64,000 nt of DNA from Streptomyces lincolnensis (GCF_021173675.1 NZ_JAIHON010000001.1:186001-250000), one strand, 5' to 3'. Counted from the first letter of the stretch, positions 18,836-27,740 are shown. The notes: generated from the sequence alone by a model not told the origin. A program made the numbers and translations.

Positions 18836-19981
18836 CTACTTGAGGTTCGCCCGCACCAGCAGATAGACGAGGAAGGGCCCGCCGATCGCGGCGGTGACCA
18901 CGCCGACCGGGAGGGAGACCGGCAGCGCCGCGCGTGCGAGCAGGTCCGAACCGACCAGCAGCAGCGCCCCCACCAGGCCGGAGGCCGCCAGGGGCGGTGT
19001 CGGGAACCTCGCCAGACGCATCGCCACCTGCGGCGCCACCAGCGCGACGAACGGGATCGGACCGGCCGCGCCCACCGCCACGGCGGCCAGCAGGACCGCG
19101 CACAGCAGCAGCACCGCCCGCACCCTCGCGTACCGCACGCCCAGGCCCGCGGCGACCTCGTCGCCGAGGTGCATCGGCTTGAACTGGAACGCGGCACCCG
19201 CCACGACGACCAGGAGGACGAGCGTGCACCACACGGCCAGCCGGATCCCGTCCCACGAGCGGTCGTCCAGCGAACCGATCAGCCACCGCTGGGCCCGGGC
19301 CACGTCCCTGATGTCCGCCTTGACCAGCAGCCAGTTCGTGATCGCCTCCATCACGGCGCTCACCGAGATGCCGATCAGGATGAGCCGGAACCCGTCGACC
19401 CCGCGCCGCCACGCCAGGAAGTACACCAGCAGCCCGGTGCCGAGACCGCCCGCGAGCGCCGCCGCCGAGAGGCCCACGGAACTGGTGATCGCCGCCGCGG
19501 CCCCGCCGGACACCGTCACCAGGAACACCGCGACCGCGCTCGCACCCCAGGTGATCCCCAGAATGTCCGGGCTGGCCAGCGGGTTGCGGGCGATGGACTG
19601 CGTGATCGCCCCGGACACCCCGAGCGCGATCCCCACGAGAATCCCGGCCAGGGCCCGCGGCATCCGCAGATCCATGATGACGAACTCGTCGACCTGCTCA
19701 CCCCGGCCGAAGATCGTCGCGATCACCTGGGGCAGGCCGATGGGGAAGTCCCCGACCCCGATGGACACGCAGAACACCAGGAAGGTCGCCGCCGCCAGCA
19801 GGAGCGTGACGCCGACGAGCCAGGGCCGCCACACGAACGACACGCGGCCGAGCCGCACACCGGGCGCCAACGACGGCTTCTCATCCGTCCCGCCCGGCTC
19901 CACGCCTGTCCCGTCCGCCTTCACGCCCGTCCCGTCCGCCTTCACACCCGTTCCGTTCGGCTCCACGCCCGTCCCGTTCAC
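18836..19981 (-). CDS. cchD: Ferri-siderophore ABC importer permease CchD, with a repeat-derived N-terminus
   Basis: A 381-residue FecCD-type permease with about nine to ten hydrophobic segments and the family motif around NPLASPDILG. It forms the membrane channel with CchC. The GTG at 19981-19979 overlaps the cchC stop in a GTGA, so translation is coupled. The first ~35 residues are not family sequence: they consist of repeats such as GTGVKADGTGVKAD, encoded by a 21-bp tandem array that begins at the cchC stop. A start further inside, near the first helix, cannot be excluded. Confidence 0.9.
   Translation of the reverse strand: MNGTGVEPNGTGVKADGTGVKADGTGVEPGGTDEKPSLAPGVRLGRVSFVWRPWLVGVTLLLAAATFLVFCVSIGVGDFPIGLPQVIATIFGRGEQVDEFVIMDLRMPRALAGILVGIALGVSGAITQSIARNPLASPDILGITWGASAVAVFLVTVSGGAAAAITSSVGLSAAALAGGLGTGLLVYFLAWRRGVDGFRLILIGISVSAVMEAITNWLLVKADIRDVARAQRWLIGSLDDRSWDGIRLAVWCTLVLLVVVAGAAFQFKPMHLGDEVAAGLGVRYARVRAVLLLCAVLLAAVAVGAAGPIPFVALVAPQVAMRLARFPTPPLAASGLVGALLLVGSDLLARAALPVSLPVGVVTAAIGGPFLVYLLVRANLK
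19894..19980. repeat. 21-bp tandem array spanning the cchC stop and cchD N-terminus
   Basis: About four degenerate 21-bp units run from the cchC stop into cchD, with equivalent triplets at 19900, 19921, 19942 and 19963, plus a shorter offset to the real stop at 19978. Two of the four repeat a TGA in the cchC frame. In the cchD frame the units encode the repeated GTGV(K/E)(A/P) heptads. Confidence 0.8.
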
Positions 19982-21036
19982 GCGTTCTTGAACTTTCCGC
20001 GCCACACCAGACCCGCGAAGAACGGGGCCCCGAGCAGAGCGACGACGACACCCGCGTCCAACTCGCCCGGCCGTACCACCAGGCGGCCCACGATGTCGCA
20101 GACCAGCAGGACGATGGCGCCGAGCAGACCGGCGTACGGCACCAGCCAGCGGTAGTCGGGACCGGTCAGATAGCGCGCCACATGGGCCACCATGAGCCCG
20201 AGGAACGCGATGGGTCCGCACGCCGCCGTCGCCGCGCCCGCGAGCAGGGTGATGGCGGCGATGCCGATGGTCCGGCTCAGCGCGATGTTCACTCCCAGTC
20301 CCCGCGCCACGTCATCGCCCAGGTTGAGCAGGTTGATGGTGGGCAGCGTGGTCAGGGCCGCCACCAGCCCGACGGCGACGAACGCGGTCACCGGCCAGAT
20401 GACGTCGAATCCGATCCCGGCCACGGAGCCGGCGTTCCAGAACCGCAGCGCGTTCAGCGACGCCTGGTCCGACAGCGCGACCGCGGTGGTCATCGCCGCG
20501 AGGAACACCGTGATCCCCTGCCCGGCCAGCGCGAGCGTCAAGGGGTTGCCGGCGCCCCGGCCGATGCTCGCCAGCCCGAACACGACGACACCGGAGACCG
20601 CCGCTCCCAGGAAGGCGAACCAGACGTACTGGAACGGGTTGGAGAACCCGAACACGGCGATCACCGTCACCACGGCGAACGAGGCGCCGGCGTTCACCCC
20701 GAGCAGCCCGGTGTCCGCGATCGGGTTGCGCGTGTACCCCTGGATCAGCGCCCCGGCGACGCCCAGGGCGATGCCCGCCACGATCGCGAGCACCGTCCTG
20801 GGCACCCGTACGGTCTCCACGATGAGCCTGATCTCGGTGAGGCGCCGGTCGGCCTCCGGCGCCGCGAACAGACCGTGCCACACCTCGGCGGGACTCAACG
20901 CGCGCGCGCCGACGGCCAGGGACACCGCCCCCGCGATCACCAGGATCACGACCAGCGTGCCCAGACCCACACCCCGCCGCCGGCGGGCCCCTGTCGTCCC
21001 CCCGGGGGCGGGGCGCTGCAGTGTAGTCGTGCCCAT
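19978..21036 (-). CDS. cchC: Ferri-siderophore ABC importer permease CchC
   Basis: A 352-residue FecCD-type permease with a short basic cytoplasmic N-terminus (GARRRRG) and about ten predicted helices. Family motifs include the PRTVLAIVAG stretch and TRNPIADTGLLGVNAG. It pairs with CchD as a heterodimeric channel for ferri-coelichelin. The gene lies 24 bases after cchB and overlaps cchD by four bases, so cchB-cchC-cchD look like one transcript under the iron boxes upstream of cchB. Confidence 0.92.
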   Translation of the reverse strand: MGTTTLQRPAPGGTTGARRRRGVGLGTLVVILVIAGAVSLAVGARALSPAEVWHGLFAAPEADRRLTEIRLIVETVRVPRTVLAIVAGIALGVAGALIQGYTRNPIADTGLLGVNAGASFAVVTVIAVFGFSNPFQYVWFAFLGAAVSGVVVFGLASIGRGAGNPLTLALAGQGITVFLAAMTTAVALSDQASLNALRFWNAGSVAGIGFDVIWPVTAFVAVGLVAALTTLPTINLLNLGDDVARGLGVNIALSRTIGIAAITLLAGAATAACGPIAFLGLMVAHVARYLTGPDYRWLVPYAGLLGAIVLLVCDIVGRLVVRPGELDAGVVVALLGAPFFAGLVWRGKFKNA

Positions 21037-21060
21037 GGCGAGGTACGTTATCCCTTTTGA

Positions 21061-22428
21061 TCAGCGGGCCGTGCTGCCGATCTCGTCGGGGACCGGCCGT
21101 GCCTCGTCGGAGGCGGGCTTGCGGTCCCGGTCGAGGATCGAGTCGAGGATCTCACCGACCCTGATCGCGGTGTTGGACAGCAGGGACGAGGTGATGCCGT
21201 GGGTGTGCTCGGTGCCGCCCTGGAGGTAGATGCCGCAGCGCAGTTCGGGCTCCGTCGCGACACGGTAGTCGCGTTCGACGCGTACGCGGCCCTCGTCGTC
21301 GCGGCGGCAGCGGTCCGCGACCTCGCCGAGGAGCCCGAGCGGATCGGCGGGGCTGTAGCCGGTGGCGAACACCACGACATCGGCGTCCAGGGGGCTCTCC
21401 TCGCCGGTGATCAGGGACTTCACGGTGGCGCGCACCTTGTCCGGCCGCTCCTCGACGCCGGTGAGCCGGGACACGTTGAGGAAGCGCAGCCGCTCGGTGC
21501 CGAGGACCTTCTCCTGGTACATCTGCCGGTAGAGGTCGTCGATCAGGTCGATGTCCACCACGGAGTAGTTGGTGTTGCCGTGGTAGTCCATCAGCCGGCG
21601 TTTGACGTCGTCGGGCGCGGCGAAGTACTCGTCGACCGCCGAGGGGTCGAAGATCCGGTTGGCGAAGCTGCTGTCGTCGGCGGGGCTGTAGCCGTAGCGC
21701 GAGAAGACGGCGCAGACCTCGGCGCGGGGGAAGCGCCGGTGCAGGTAGGCGACGTTCTCGGCCGCGCTCTGCCCCGCGCCCACGACGACGAACCGGGAGG
21801 GCGGGTTCCCCTCCGACCCCGCCTCCAACTCGTCGACCTTCGCGAGCAGTTCGGAGTTGTGCCAGATGCGCTCGCCGCGCTCCACCCCGTCCGGCATGAG
21901 GGGGCGCAGCCCCGTGCCGATCACGAGGTTGCGGGCCCGGTGGACCACCAGCCCCTCCCCCGAGCGGACGGTCAACTCCAGGTGTTCCACGATGCCTTCG
22001 CGGACGACGGGCGTGACCCCGACGACCTCGTGGCCGTAGGAGACCATGTCGTCGACCTGGGCCGCGGCCCACTCGAAGTAGTCGTGGAACTCCACCCGCA
22101 GCGGGAAGAGCGTCTTGTGGTTCAGGAAGTCGATCAGCCGTCCCTTGCTCTTCAGGTAGCACAGGAAGCTGAACTCGCTGGTGGGGTCCCGGAGGGTGAC
22201 CAGGTCCTTGAGGAAGGAGACCTGCATGGTGGCGTCGTCGATGAGCATGCCGCGGTGCCAGCCGAAGCGCGGCTGCTGCTCGAAGAAGTGAGCGGTGACC
22301 GCCTCCTGCCCGCCGACGCGTGCGTTGTGCTCGCGGAGCGCGATCGCCATGGCCACGTTGGACGGCCCGAAGCCGATGCCGATGACGTCGTGGACCGGTG
22401 ATGCGCCACCCGGTAGAACCTGTGCCAT
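21061..22428 (-). CDS. cchB: L-ornithine N5-monooxygenase CchB
   Basis: A 455-residue flavin-dependent N-hydroxylase that makes N5-hydroxyornithine for coelichelin. It shows the FAD motif GIGFGPSN (~17-24), the NADPH motif VVGAGQSAAE (~217) and the C-terminal FATGY motif (~354), in the usual order and spacing. I chose the ATG at 22428 because GGGAG lies just upstream and the protein then begins close to the FAD fold. The ATG at 22482 adds 18 residues without a ribosome binding site. It is the first gene of the cchBCD unit and divergent from cchA. Confidence 0.94.
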   Translation of the reverse strand: MAQVLPGGASPVHDVIGIGFGPSNVAMAIALREHNARVGGQEAVTAHFFEQQPRFGWHRGMLIDDATMQVSFLKDLVTLRDPTSEFSFLCYLKSKGRLIDFLNHKTLFPLRVEFHDYFEWAAAQVDDMVSYGHEVVGVTPVVREGIVEHLELTVRSGEGLVVHRARNLVIGTGLRPLMPDGVERGERIWHNSELLAKVDELEAGSEGNPPSRFVVVGAGQSAAENVAYLHRRFPRAEVCAVFSRYGYSPADDSSFANRIFDPSAVDEYFAAPDDVKRRLMDYHGNTNYSVVDIDLIDDLYRQMYQEKVLGTERLRFLNVSRLTGVEERPDKVRATVKSLITGEESPLDADVVVFATGYSPADPLGLLGEVADRCRRDDEGRVRVERDYRVATEPELRCGIYLQGGTEHTHGITSSLLSNTAIRVGEILDSILDRDRKPASDEARPVPDEIGSTAR

Positions 22429-22529
22429 GTGACTCCCATCGTGCAGGTGCAACCGCCATGTGAGGCGGCCGTTGTCAAGCATCGGGAAGCTCGAGAAATG
22501 GGCACGCCGAAGAAGAAGCGGCCCAAAAC

Positions 22530-22548
22530 TTAGGTAAGGCTAAGCTGA
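22530..22548. promoter_or_regulatory. Iron box upstream of cchB
   Basis: TTAGGTAAGGCTAAGCTGA matches the left half and core of the iron box. It lies in the cchA-cchB divergent region, about 100 bases from the cchB start, and is the likely operator for cchBCD. Confidence 0.78.
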
Positions 22549-22635
22549 ACCTGTGAAAGTGTCGATAGGGCAAACCGGGCACCCTCGGCCACGCCACCCG
22601 GCCAACAGCCGCCCCAGCAGGGCCCATTGCACCCT

Positions 22636-22654
22636 TAGGTAAGCCTTGCTTTAC
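22636..22654. promoter_or_regulatory. Iron box upstream of cchA
   Basis: TTAGGTAAGCCTTGCTTTA resembles the iron box, and the TTAGGTAAGCCTTGC part is a good half-palindrome. It is about 40 bases upstream of the cchA ATG, a suitable position for an overlapping promoter operator. Confidence 0.75.
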
Positions 22655-22691
22655 TTTCTTCGGTCTGCCCCCCTGCCTGAGGAGGAACCCG

Positions 22692-23639
22692 ATGCGGGTC
22701 GCCATGTTCGGTTATCAGACCTGGGGGCACCGCACCCTCCAAGCCCTTCTGCACTCCGAGCACGAAGTGGTGCTGGTGGTGACGCACCCCAAGAGCGAGC
22801 ACGCGTACGAGAAGATCTGGAGCGACTCCGTCGCCGACCTCGCCGAGGAGCACGGCGTCCCGGTACTGATCCGCAACCGCCCCGACGACGAAGAGCTGTT
22901 CGCGCGCCTCAAGGAGGCCGACCCGGACATCATCGTGGCCAACAACTGGCGGACCTGGATCCCCCCGCGCATCTTCGACCTGCCGCGGCACGGCACGCTG
23001 AACGTGCACGACTCGCTGCTGCCGAAGTACGCCGGCTTCTCCCCGCTGATCTGGGCCCTGATCAACGGGGAGTCGGAAGTGGGCGTCACCGCGCACATGA
23101 TGAACGACGAGCTCGACGCCGGCGACATCGTGCGACAGGAGGCGGTGCCGGTCGGCCCGAGGGACACCACCACCGACCTCTTCCACAAGACCGTCGACCT
23201 CATCGCCCCGGTCACCATCGGCGCGCTCGACCTCATCGCCTCCGGACAGACCGAGTTCACCCAGCAGGACCGGTCCCGGGCGAGCTTCTTCCACAAGCGC
23301 GCCACGGAGGACATCCGCATCGACTGGACCTGGCCGGCGGAGGACCTCGACCGCCTGGTCCGCGCCCAGTCCGAGCCGTACCCGAGCGCCTTCACCTTCC
23401 ACAAGGGCAGGCGCCTGGAGGTGCTGGCAGCGGTGGTCTCCCAGGGCCGCTACGGCGGCACACCCGGCCGCATCTTCTACCGAGAGGGCGACGGCGTGGT
23501 GATCGTCGCCGGCGCCGACGCCCGCACCGGCCGCAACCACGGTCTGGCCATCACCCGGGTACGGACCGAGGACGGCCGCGAGATGCCGGCGACCGAATAC
23601 TTCACGTCCATGGGCGGCTATCTGACCAACCAGCCGTGA
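22692..23639 (+). CDS. cchA: Hydroxyornithine formyltransferase CchA
   Basis: A 315-residue homologue of methionyl-tRNA formyltransferase. The N-terminal formyl-transfer domain has the catalytic region NVHDSLLPKYAG (~104-115, with the Asn/His pair) and the Asp in DELDAGDIV (~143); the C-terminal ~100 residues are the Fmt-type second domain. In coelichelin biosynthesis it uses N10-formyl-tetrahydrofolate to formylate N5-hydroxyornithine. GAGGAGG lies just upstream of the ATG. The gene stands alone under its own iron box and ends at a terminator shared with the tRNA. Confidence 0.93.
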   Translation: MRVAMFGYQTWGHRTLQALLHSEHEVVLVVTHPKSEHAYEKIWSDSVADLAEEHGVPVLIRNRPDDEELFARLKEADPDIIVANNWRTWIPPRIFDLPRHGTLNVHDSLLPKYAGFSPLIWALINGESEVGVTAHMMNDELDAGDIVRQEAVPVGPRDTTTDLFHKTVDLIAPVTIGALDLIASGQTEFTQQDRSRASFFHKRATEDIRIDWTWPAEDLDRLVRAQSEPYPSAFTFHKGRRLEVLAAVVSQGRYGGTPGRIFYREGDGVVIVAGADARTGRNHGLAITRVRTEDGREMPATEYFTSMGGYLTNQP

Positions 23640-23640
23640 A

Positions 23641-23680
23641 GCACGAAGGGTGCCGACCAATGGCCGGCACCCTTGTGCGC
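23641..23680. terminator. Bidirectional hairpin between cchA and tRNA-Leu
   Basis: AAGGGTGCCG (23646-23655) pairs with CGGCACCCTT (23665-23674), extended by GCAC/GTGC. It lies two bases past the cchA stop and six bases past the tRNA 3' end, so it can serve both converging transcripts. Confidence 0.85.
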
Positions 23681-23686
23681 TGTAAG

Positions 23687-23771
23687 TGTCCGAGGGGGGA
23701 CTTGAACCCCCACGCCCCATAAAGGGCACTAGCACCTCAAGCTAGCGCGTCTGCCATTCCGCCACCCGGAC
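23687..23771 (-). tRNA. tRNA-Leu (anticodon GAG)
   Basis: An 85-base class II tRNA. The acceptor stem pairs GTCCGGG with CTCGGAC, the anticodon loop is CTTGAGG (anticodon GAG), the long variable arm is typical of leucine tRNAs, and the T-loop is GTTCAAGTC. The 3' CCA is not encoded. Its 3' end faces the cch cluster, a usual orientation for integration at a tRNA, though no duplicated 3' end is seen in the window. Confidence 0.95.
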
Positions 23772-23950
23772 CAGGTGTCTGCCGCCTTGCCAGGAGTGTT
23801 CCCGGCGGCGACATGGACAACAATACCAAGCTTTCGGAGTGCCTTTCACCTGCGTTTCCGTCGGGCGGACCCCCTTCCCGGACCGGCCGTGGGGGTGACG
23901 TCGGTGCTTCACCCGGAGCGATCGGACGGTTACGTCCGGGCGGGTCCGGA

Positions 23951-23984
23951 CCGACCGGCACCCCGGGAAAGGAGTGCCGGTCGG
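23951..23984. terminator. Hairpin terminator after the aldehyde dehydrogenase gene
   Basis: CCGACCGGCAC (23951-23961) pairs perfectly with GTGCCGGTCGG (23974-23984) around a 12-base loop, starting 7 bases beyond the stop of the minus-strand aldehyde dehydrogenase gene. Nothing recognisable is seen between it and the tRNA (23772-23950). Confidence 0.8.
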
Positions 23985-23991
23985 CCGGGGG

Positions 23992-25554
23992 TCACGGCAT
24001 GAGGTGGTAGTCCGGGAAGTTCCCGGGCAGCCGCTCCCCCGCCGGGCCGCGGGTCGCCGCGCGCACCAGCAGTTCGCCGCCGACGAAGGCGCCCCGCCAG
24101 GACGCGCCGAACCCGCCGAACAACTCGTCGCGGTCGCCCCGCGAGCGGGGCTTGCCGTGGCCGACCTTGAAGGCGCGGATCTGCGGGGCCAGCCGGTCGA
24201 AGGTGGCCCGGTCGTCCGTGGACAGGGTGGCGACCAGCGCGCCGTTGGACGCGTTCATCGCGGCCAGCAGCTCCGCCTCCGTGTCGACCAGGACGATGGT
24301 GTCGACCGGGCCGAACGGTTCCGCGTGGTGCAGCGGCGAGGACGGCGGCGGGCCCAGGAGGGTGACCGGGAGGACGTACGCCGAGGTGTCCTGGCCGGGC
24401 AGGAACCTCGCGTCGGCCGGGTCGCCGCGGTGCAGCGGGACGGCGCCGCGCTCGACGGCCTCGGCGACCTGGTCGCGCAGTTCCTTGGCCTTGGCCGCGT
24501 TGATCACCGGCCCGAAGTCCAGCGCGGGGAAGGGATCGCCGGGCCGCTGCACGGCGAGCGGGTGCCCGACCCTGAGCGTGCGCACCGCCGGGAGGTAGGC
24601 CGCCAGGAACTCGTCGAACAGATGACGCTGGACGACGAAGCGCGGGTACGCAGTGCAGCGCTGCTTGCCGTAGTCGAAGAGCTTGGGGATCACCGCGGTG
24701 AGCGCGTCCCAGTCGGTGTAGTTCCAGATGCCCCAGGTGTTGAGTCCCTCCTGTTCCAGTACATGTCGTTTGCCGAGGTCGGCGACAGCCGTGGCCACCG
24801 CGGCGCCGGTGTCGCGGCCGCCGACGAAGGAGACGCAGCCGATCTCCGGCGCCCGCACCAGCGCCTCGGACAGCTCGCCGCCGCTGCCGCTGACGAGGGT
24901 GACGGGGATTCCCTCGCGGGCGGCGAGTGCGCAGGCCAGGGTCAGACAGGCGACACCGCCGTCGGTCGGGGTCTTGGCGATGACCGCGTTGCCTGCCAGT
25001 GCCTGTACCAACACTGCGTGAACGAGCACACTCATCGGGTAGTTCCAACTCGCGATGTTGGACACCGGGCCGTCGAGCGGGACGCGGCCCGCGATCATGG
25101 GTTCGATGCCGTCGACGTACCAGCGCACTCCGTCGATGGCGCGGTCGACGTCCGCCTGGGCGAGCCGCCAGGGCTTGCCGATCTCCCAGACGAGCAGGAG
25201 GGCGAGCAGTTCGCGGTGCTGGGTGAGGGCGTCGAGGGTGGCCGCGACGCGGGCGCGGCGCTCGTCGAGAGGGACGTGCCGCCAGGCGCGGTGCTGGTCG
25301 AGGGAGGCGCGTACCGCCTGGTGGGCGGTGCCGGCGTCCAGGCGCGGCGGGCCCGCGATCGGGCTGCCGTCGACGGGGCTGGTGGCGGGCAGGACCCGGC
25401 CGTCCGCCCGCCAGGCCGAGCCCCACAGGTTCAGGACGCGGTCGTCGCGGAATGCCTCGGGGGCGACGGCGAGGCAGCGCTGCCAGGCGTCGGTCCAGGA
25501 GGTGCCGCGTTTGAGGGTGAGGGTGGTGGTGTCGGGGGTGAGGGTGGTTGCCAT
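23992..25554 (-). CDS. Aldehyde dehydrogenase family protein of the oxalate locus
   Basis: A 520-residue ALDH-fold protein. The cofactor-binding region (SNIASWNYPMSVLVHA ~150) and the probable catalytic cysteine in KQRCTAYPRFV (~300) are visible. The usual glutamate block reads LEQEGLNTWGIW rather than ELGGKSP, so this is a divergent branch. The chosen ATG follows GGAG at a good distance. It is third in the sucC-sucD-aldh order, divergent from oxc. Oxidation or CoA-dependent reduction around glyoxylate or oxalyl-CoA would fit the location, but the substrate cannot be read from sequence. Confidence 0.8.
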   Translation of the reverse strand: MATTLTPDTTTLTLKRGTSWTDAWQRCLAVAPEAFRDDRVLNLWGSAWRADGRVLPATSPVDGSPIAGPPRLDAGTAHQAVRASLDQHRAWRHVPLDERRARVAATLDALTQHRELLALLLVWEIGKPWRLAQADVDRAIDGVRWYVDGIEPMIAGRVPLDGPVSNIASWNYPMSVLVHAVLVQALAGNAVIAKTPTDGGVACLTLACALAAREGIPVTLVSGSGGELSEALVRAPEIGCVSFVGGRDTGAAVATAVADLGKRHVLEQEGLNTWGIWNYTDWDALTAVIPKLFDYGKQRCTAYPRFVVQRHLFDEFLAAYLPAVRTLRVGHPLAVQRPGDPFPALDFGPVINAAKAKELRDQVAEAVERGAVPLHRGDPADARFLPGQDTSAYVLPVTLLGPPPSSPLHHAEPFGPVDTIVLVDTEAELLAAMNASNGALVATLSTDDRATFDRLAPQIRAFKVGHGKPRSRGDRDELFGGFGASWRGAFVGGELLVRAATRGPAGERLPGNFPDYHLMP

Positions 25555-25605
25555 CGGGTTGCTCCGCTCTCGGTGCACAGTCGGGGGCGGGGTGCGTGGC
25601 TCACG

Positions 25606-26505
25606 TCATCCGGGGGTGGCCGTCCGCTGTTCCTCAAGACGGTCGAGGACGAGTTTCGCCGTCTCGGTCGGCGTGCTTCCCACGCGCACTCCGGCCGCTT
25701 CCAGCGCCTCCTTCTTCGCCCGCGCGGTGCCGGACGAGCCGGACACGATCGCGCCCGCGTGGCCCATCGTCTTGCCCTCGGGCGCGGTGAAGCCCGCGAT
25801 GTAGCCGACGACCGGCTTGGTGACGTGCTCCGAGATGTAGGCGGCCGCGCGTTCCTCCGCGTCGCCGCCGATCTCCCCGATGAGGACGACGAGTTCGGTG
25901 TCGGGGTCGTCCTGGAAGGCGGCCAGGCAGTCGATGTGGCTGGTGCCGACGACCGGGTCGCCGCCGATCCCGACGCAGGTCGAGAAGCCGATGTCCCGGA
26001 GTTCGTACATGAGCTGGTAGGTGAGGGTGCCCGACTTGGACACCAGCCCGATGCGGCCGGGCTTGGTGATGTCGGCGGGGATGATGCCCGCGTTGGACTG
26101 GCCCGGGGTGATCAGTCCGGGGCAGTTGGGGCCGACGATGCGGGTGCCTTTGGCCTGCGCGTACGTGGTGAAGGCGACGGAGTCGTGGACGGGGATGCCC
26201 TCGGTGATGACGACGGCGAGGCCGATGCCGGCGTCGGCGGCCTCCATGACGGCGGCCCTGGCGAAGGCGGGCGGCACGAAGACGACGGTGACGTCGGCGC
26301 CGGTCGTCTCGATGCCCTCGGCCACGGATCCGAGGACGGGGACGGCCCGGTCGTCGAAGTCGACCGTCTGCCCGGCCTTGCGCGGGTTGACGCCGCCGAC
26401 GACGTTCGTGCCGGCCGCGAGCATGCGCCGGGTGTGCTTCATGCCCTCGCCGCCGGTCATGCCCTGGACGAGGACCTTGCTCTCCTTGGTGAGATAGATC
26501 GCCAT
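25606..26505 (-). CDS. sucD: Succinate-CoA ligase-type alpha subunit (SucD-like)
   Basis: A 299-residue alpha subunit of the succinyl-CoA synthetase family. It has the CoA-binding Rossmann start ([18 protein letters not shown]), the [11 protein letters not shown] motif and the phosphohistidine region [13 protein letters not shown] (His ~245). With the beta subunit it would make an acyl-CoA from a carboxylate and nucleoside triphosphate, or the reverse. A GGAG site precedes the ATG, 11 bases after sucC. Its place opposite oxc/frc suggests a specialised paralogue serving oxalate metabolism rather than the TCA-cycle enzyme. Confidence 0.9.
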   Translation of the reverse strand: MAIYLTKESKVLVQGMTGGEGMKHTRRMLAAGTNVVGGVNPRKAGQTVDFDDRAVPVLGSVAEGIETTGADVTVVFVPPAFARAAVMEAADAGIGLAVVITEGIPVHDSVAFTTYAQAKGTRIVGPNCPGLITPGQSNAGIIPADITKPGRIGLVSKSGTLTYQLMYELRDIGFSTCVGIGGDPVVGTSHIDCLAAFQDDPDTELVVLIGEIGGDAEERAAAYISEHVTKPVVGYIAGFTAPEGKTMGHAGAIVSGSSGTARAKKEALEAAGVRVGSTPTETAKLVLDRLEEQRTATPG

Positions 26506-26516
26506 GTCCCGTCTCC

Positions 26517-27647
26517 TCAGGCTGTGGTGGCGAGTTGGGCGGCACGGCGGGCGGCGCCGTCCATGGTGGTGACCTGCTGGACCAGCGGGTGGGCGTGCTC
26601 GTCGAGGATGGCCCGGCCGCGCGCGGCGTTGTTGCCGTCGAGGCGGACGACGAGCGGCTTGGTCAACCGGACGGTGTCCAGGGCCCGCACGATGCCGTCG
26701 GCGACCGCGTCGCAGGCGGTGATCCCGCCGAAGACGTTGACGAAGACGGATTTCACGGCCGGGTCGGAGAGGATGACGGACAGTCCGTCGGCCATGATCT
26801 GGGCCGAGGCACCGCCGCCGATGTCGAGGAAGTTGGCGGGGCGGGCCCCGCAGCCGGCGACCACGTCCAGGGTGGACATGACCAGGCCGGCGCCGTTGCC
26901 GATGATGCCGACCTCGCCGTCGAGCTTGACGTAGTTGAGGCCCTTCTCGGCGGCCGCCGCCTCCAGCGGGTCGTCGTGGGCCGCGCCCTCCGTCCCCCAG
27001 CGGGCCTGTCGGAAACGGGCGTTGTCGTCGAGGGTGACCTTGCCGTCGAGGGCCAGGATCCGGCCCTGTTCGGTGCGGACGAGCGGGTTGACCTCGACCA
27101 GGACGGCGTCCTCGCGGACCAGGACCTCCCAGAGCCGGACGAGGACGTCGACGGTCTGCGGCGGCAGGCCGGCGGCCGCGGCGATCTCGGCGGCCTTCGC
27201 CGAGGTGACGCCCACGGCCGGGTCGATGTGGACGCGGGCGACGGCTTCCGGTCGAGCGGCGGCGACCTCCTCGATCTCCATGCCGCCCTCCGCCGAGGCG
27301 ATGGCCAGGAAGCGCCCGGCCGCGCGGTCGAGGACGTAGGAGACGTAGAACTCGCTCTCGATGTCCACCGGTTGGGCCAGCATCACCTTGCCGACCGTGT
27401 GGCCCTTGATGTCCATGCCGAGGATCTGACGGGCCGTGATCTCGGCGGCGGCCGGGTCGGCGGCGAGCTTGACCCCGCCCGCCTTGCCCCGCCCGCCGGT
27501 CTTCACCTGGGCTTTCACCACGACACGGCCGCCCAGCCCGCGGGCGATCTCGCGGGCCCGCTTGGGCGAGTCGGTGACCTCGGCCCGTGGCACCGGGATG
27601 CCGTGTTCCTCGAAGAGTTCCCTTGCCTGGTGTTCGTACAGGTCCAT
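26517..27647 (-). CDS. sucC: Succinate-CoA ligase-type beta subunit (SucC-like)
   Basis: A 376-residue ATP-grasp beta subunit. It starts [12 protein letters not shown] as in the family, with [18 protein letters not shown] (nucleotide-binding loop ~45-62), LVEVNPL, and the C-terminal ligase domain with GNGAGLVM and [13 protein letters not shown] lies five bases before the ATG. It is the first gene of the minus-strand unit, and its promoter faces oxc across a 144-base region holding an inverted-repeat operator candidate. Besides succinate, malate or another dicarboxylate is possible. Confidence 0.9.
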   Translation of the reverse strand: MDLYEHQARELFEEHGIPVPRAEVTDSPKRAREIARGLGGRVVVKAQVKTGGRGKAGGVKLAADPAAAEITARQILGMDIKGHTVGKVMLAQPVDIESEFYVSYVLDRAAGRFLAIASAEGGMEIEEVAAARPEAVARVHIDPAVGVTSAKAAEIAAAAGLPPQTVDVLVRLWEVLVREDAVLVEVNPLVRTEQGRILALDGKVTLDDNARFRQARWGTEGAAHDDPLEAAAAEKGLNYVKLDGEVGIIGNGAGLVMSTLDVVAGCGARPANFLDIGGGASAQIMADGLSVILSDPAVKSVFVNVFGGITACDAVADGIVRALDTVRLTKPLVVRLDGNNAARGRAILDEHAHPLVQQVTTMDGAARRAAQLATTA

Positions 27648-27716
27648 TCCGGCTCCTGACTCAAAAGTGCCGCACGCCCCCTGGACACCACCCACCGGAT
27701 GCGGGATAACAAGGTT

Positions 27717-27740
27717 CATACAGTATTCGTCGACTGTATG
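27717..27740. promoter_or_regulatory. Inverted-repeat operator candidate between sucC and oxc
   Basis: CATACAGT (27717-27724) and ACTGTATG (27733-27740) form a perfect 8-8-8 inverted repeat in the divergent promoter. The right part (27725-27741, ATTCGTCGACTGTATGC) matches 15 of 17 bases upstream of the third OFA antiporter and 12 of 17 upstream of the GntR gene. It is a likely binding site of the FCD-GntR regulator at 57109-57786. Confidence 0.6.

Noticed and set aside
22429..22482. Longer start for cchB at 22482
   Set aside because: No ribosome binding site; it adds 18 residues before the FAD motif and moves the start toward the iron box.
23687..23771. tRNA-Leu as a proven integration site with att repeats
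   Set aside because: No second copy of the tRNA 3' end and no integrase are visible in the window, so it is kept only as a suggestion.
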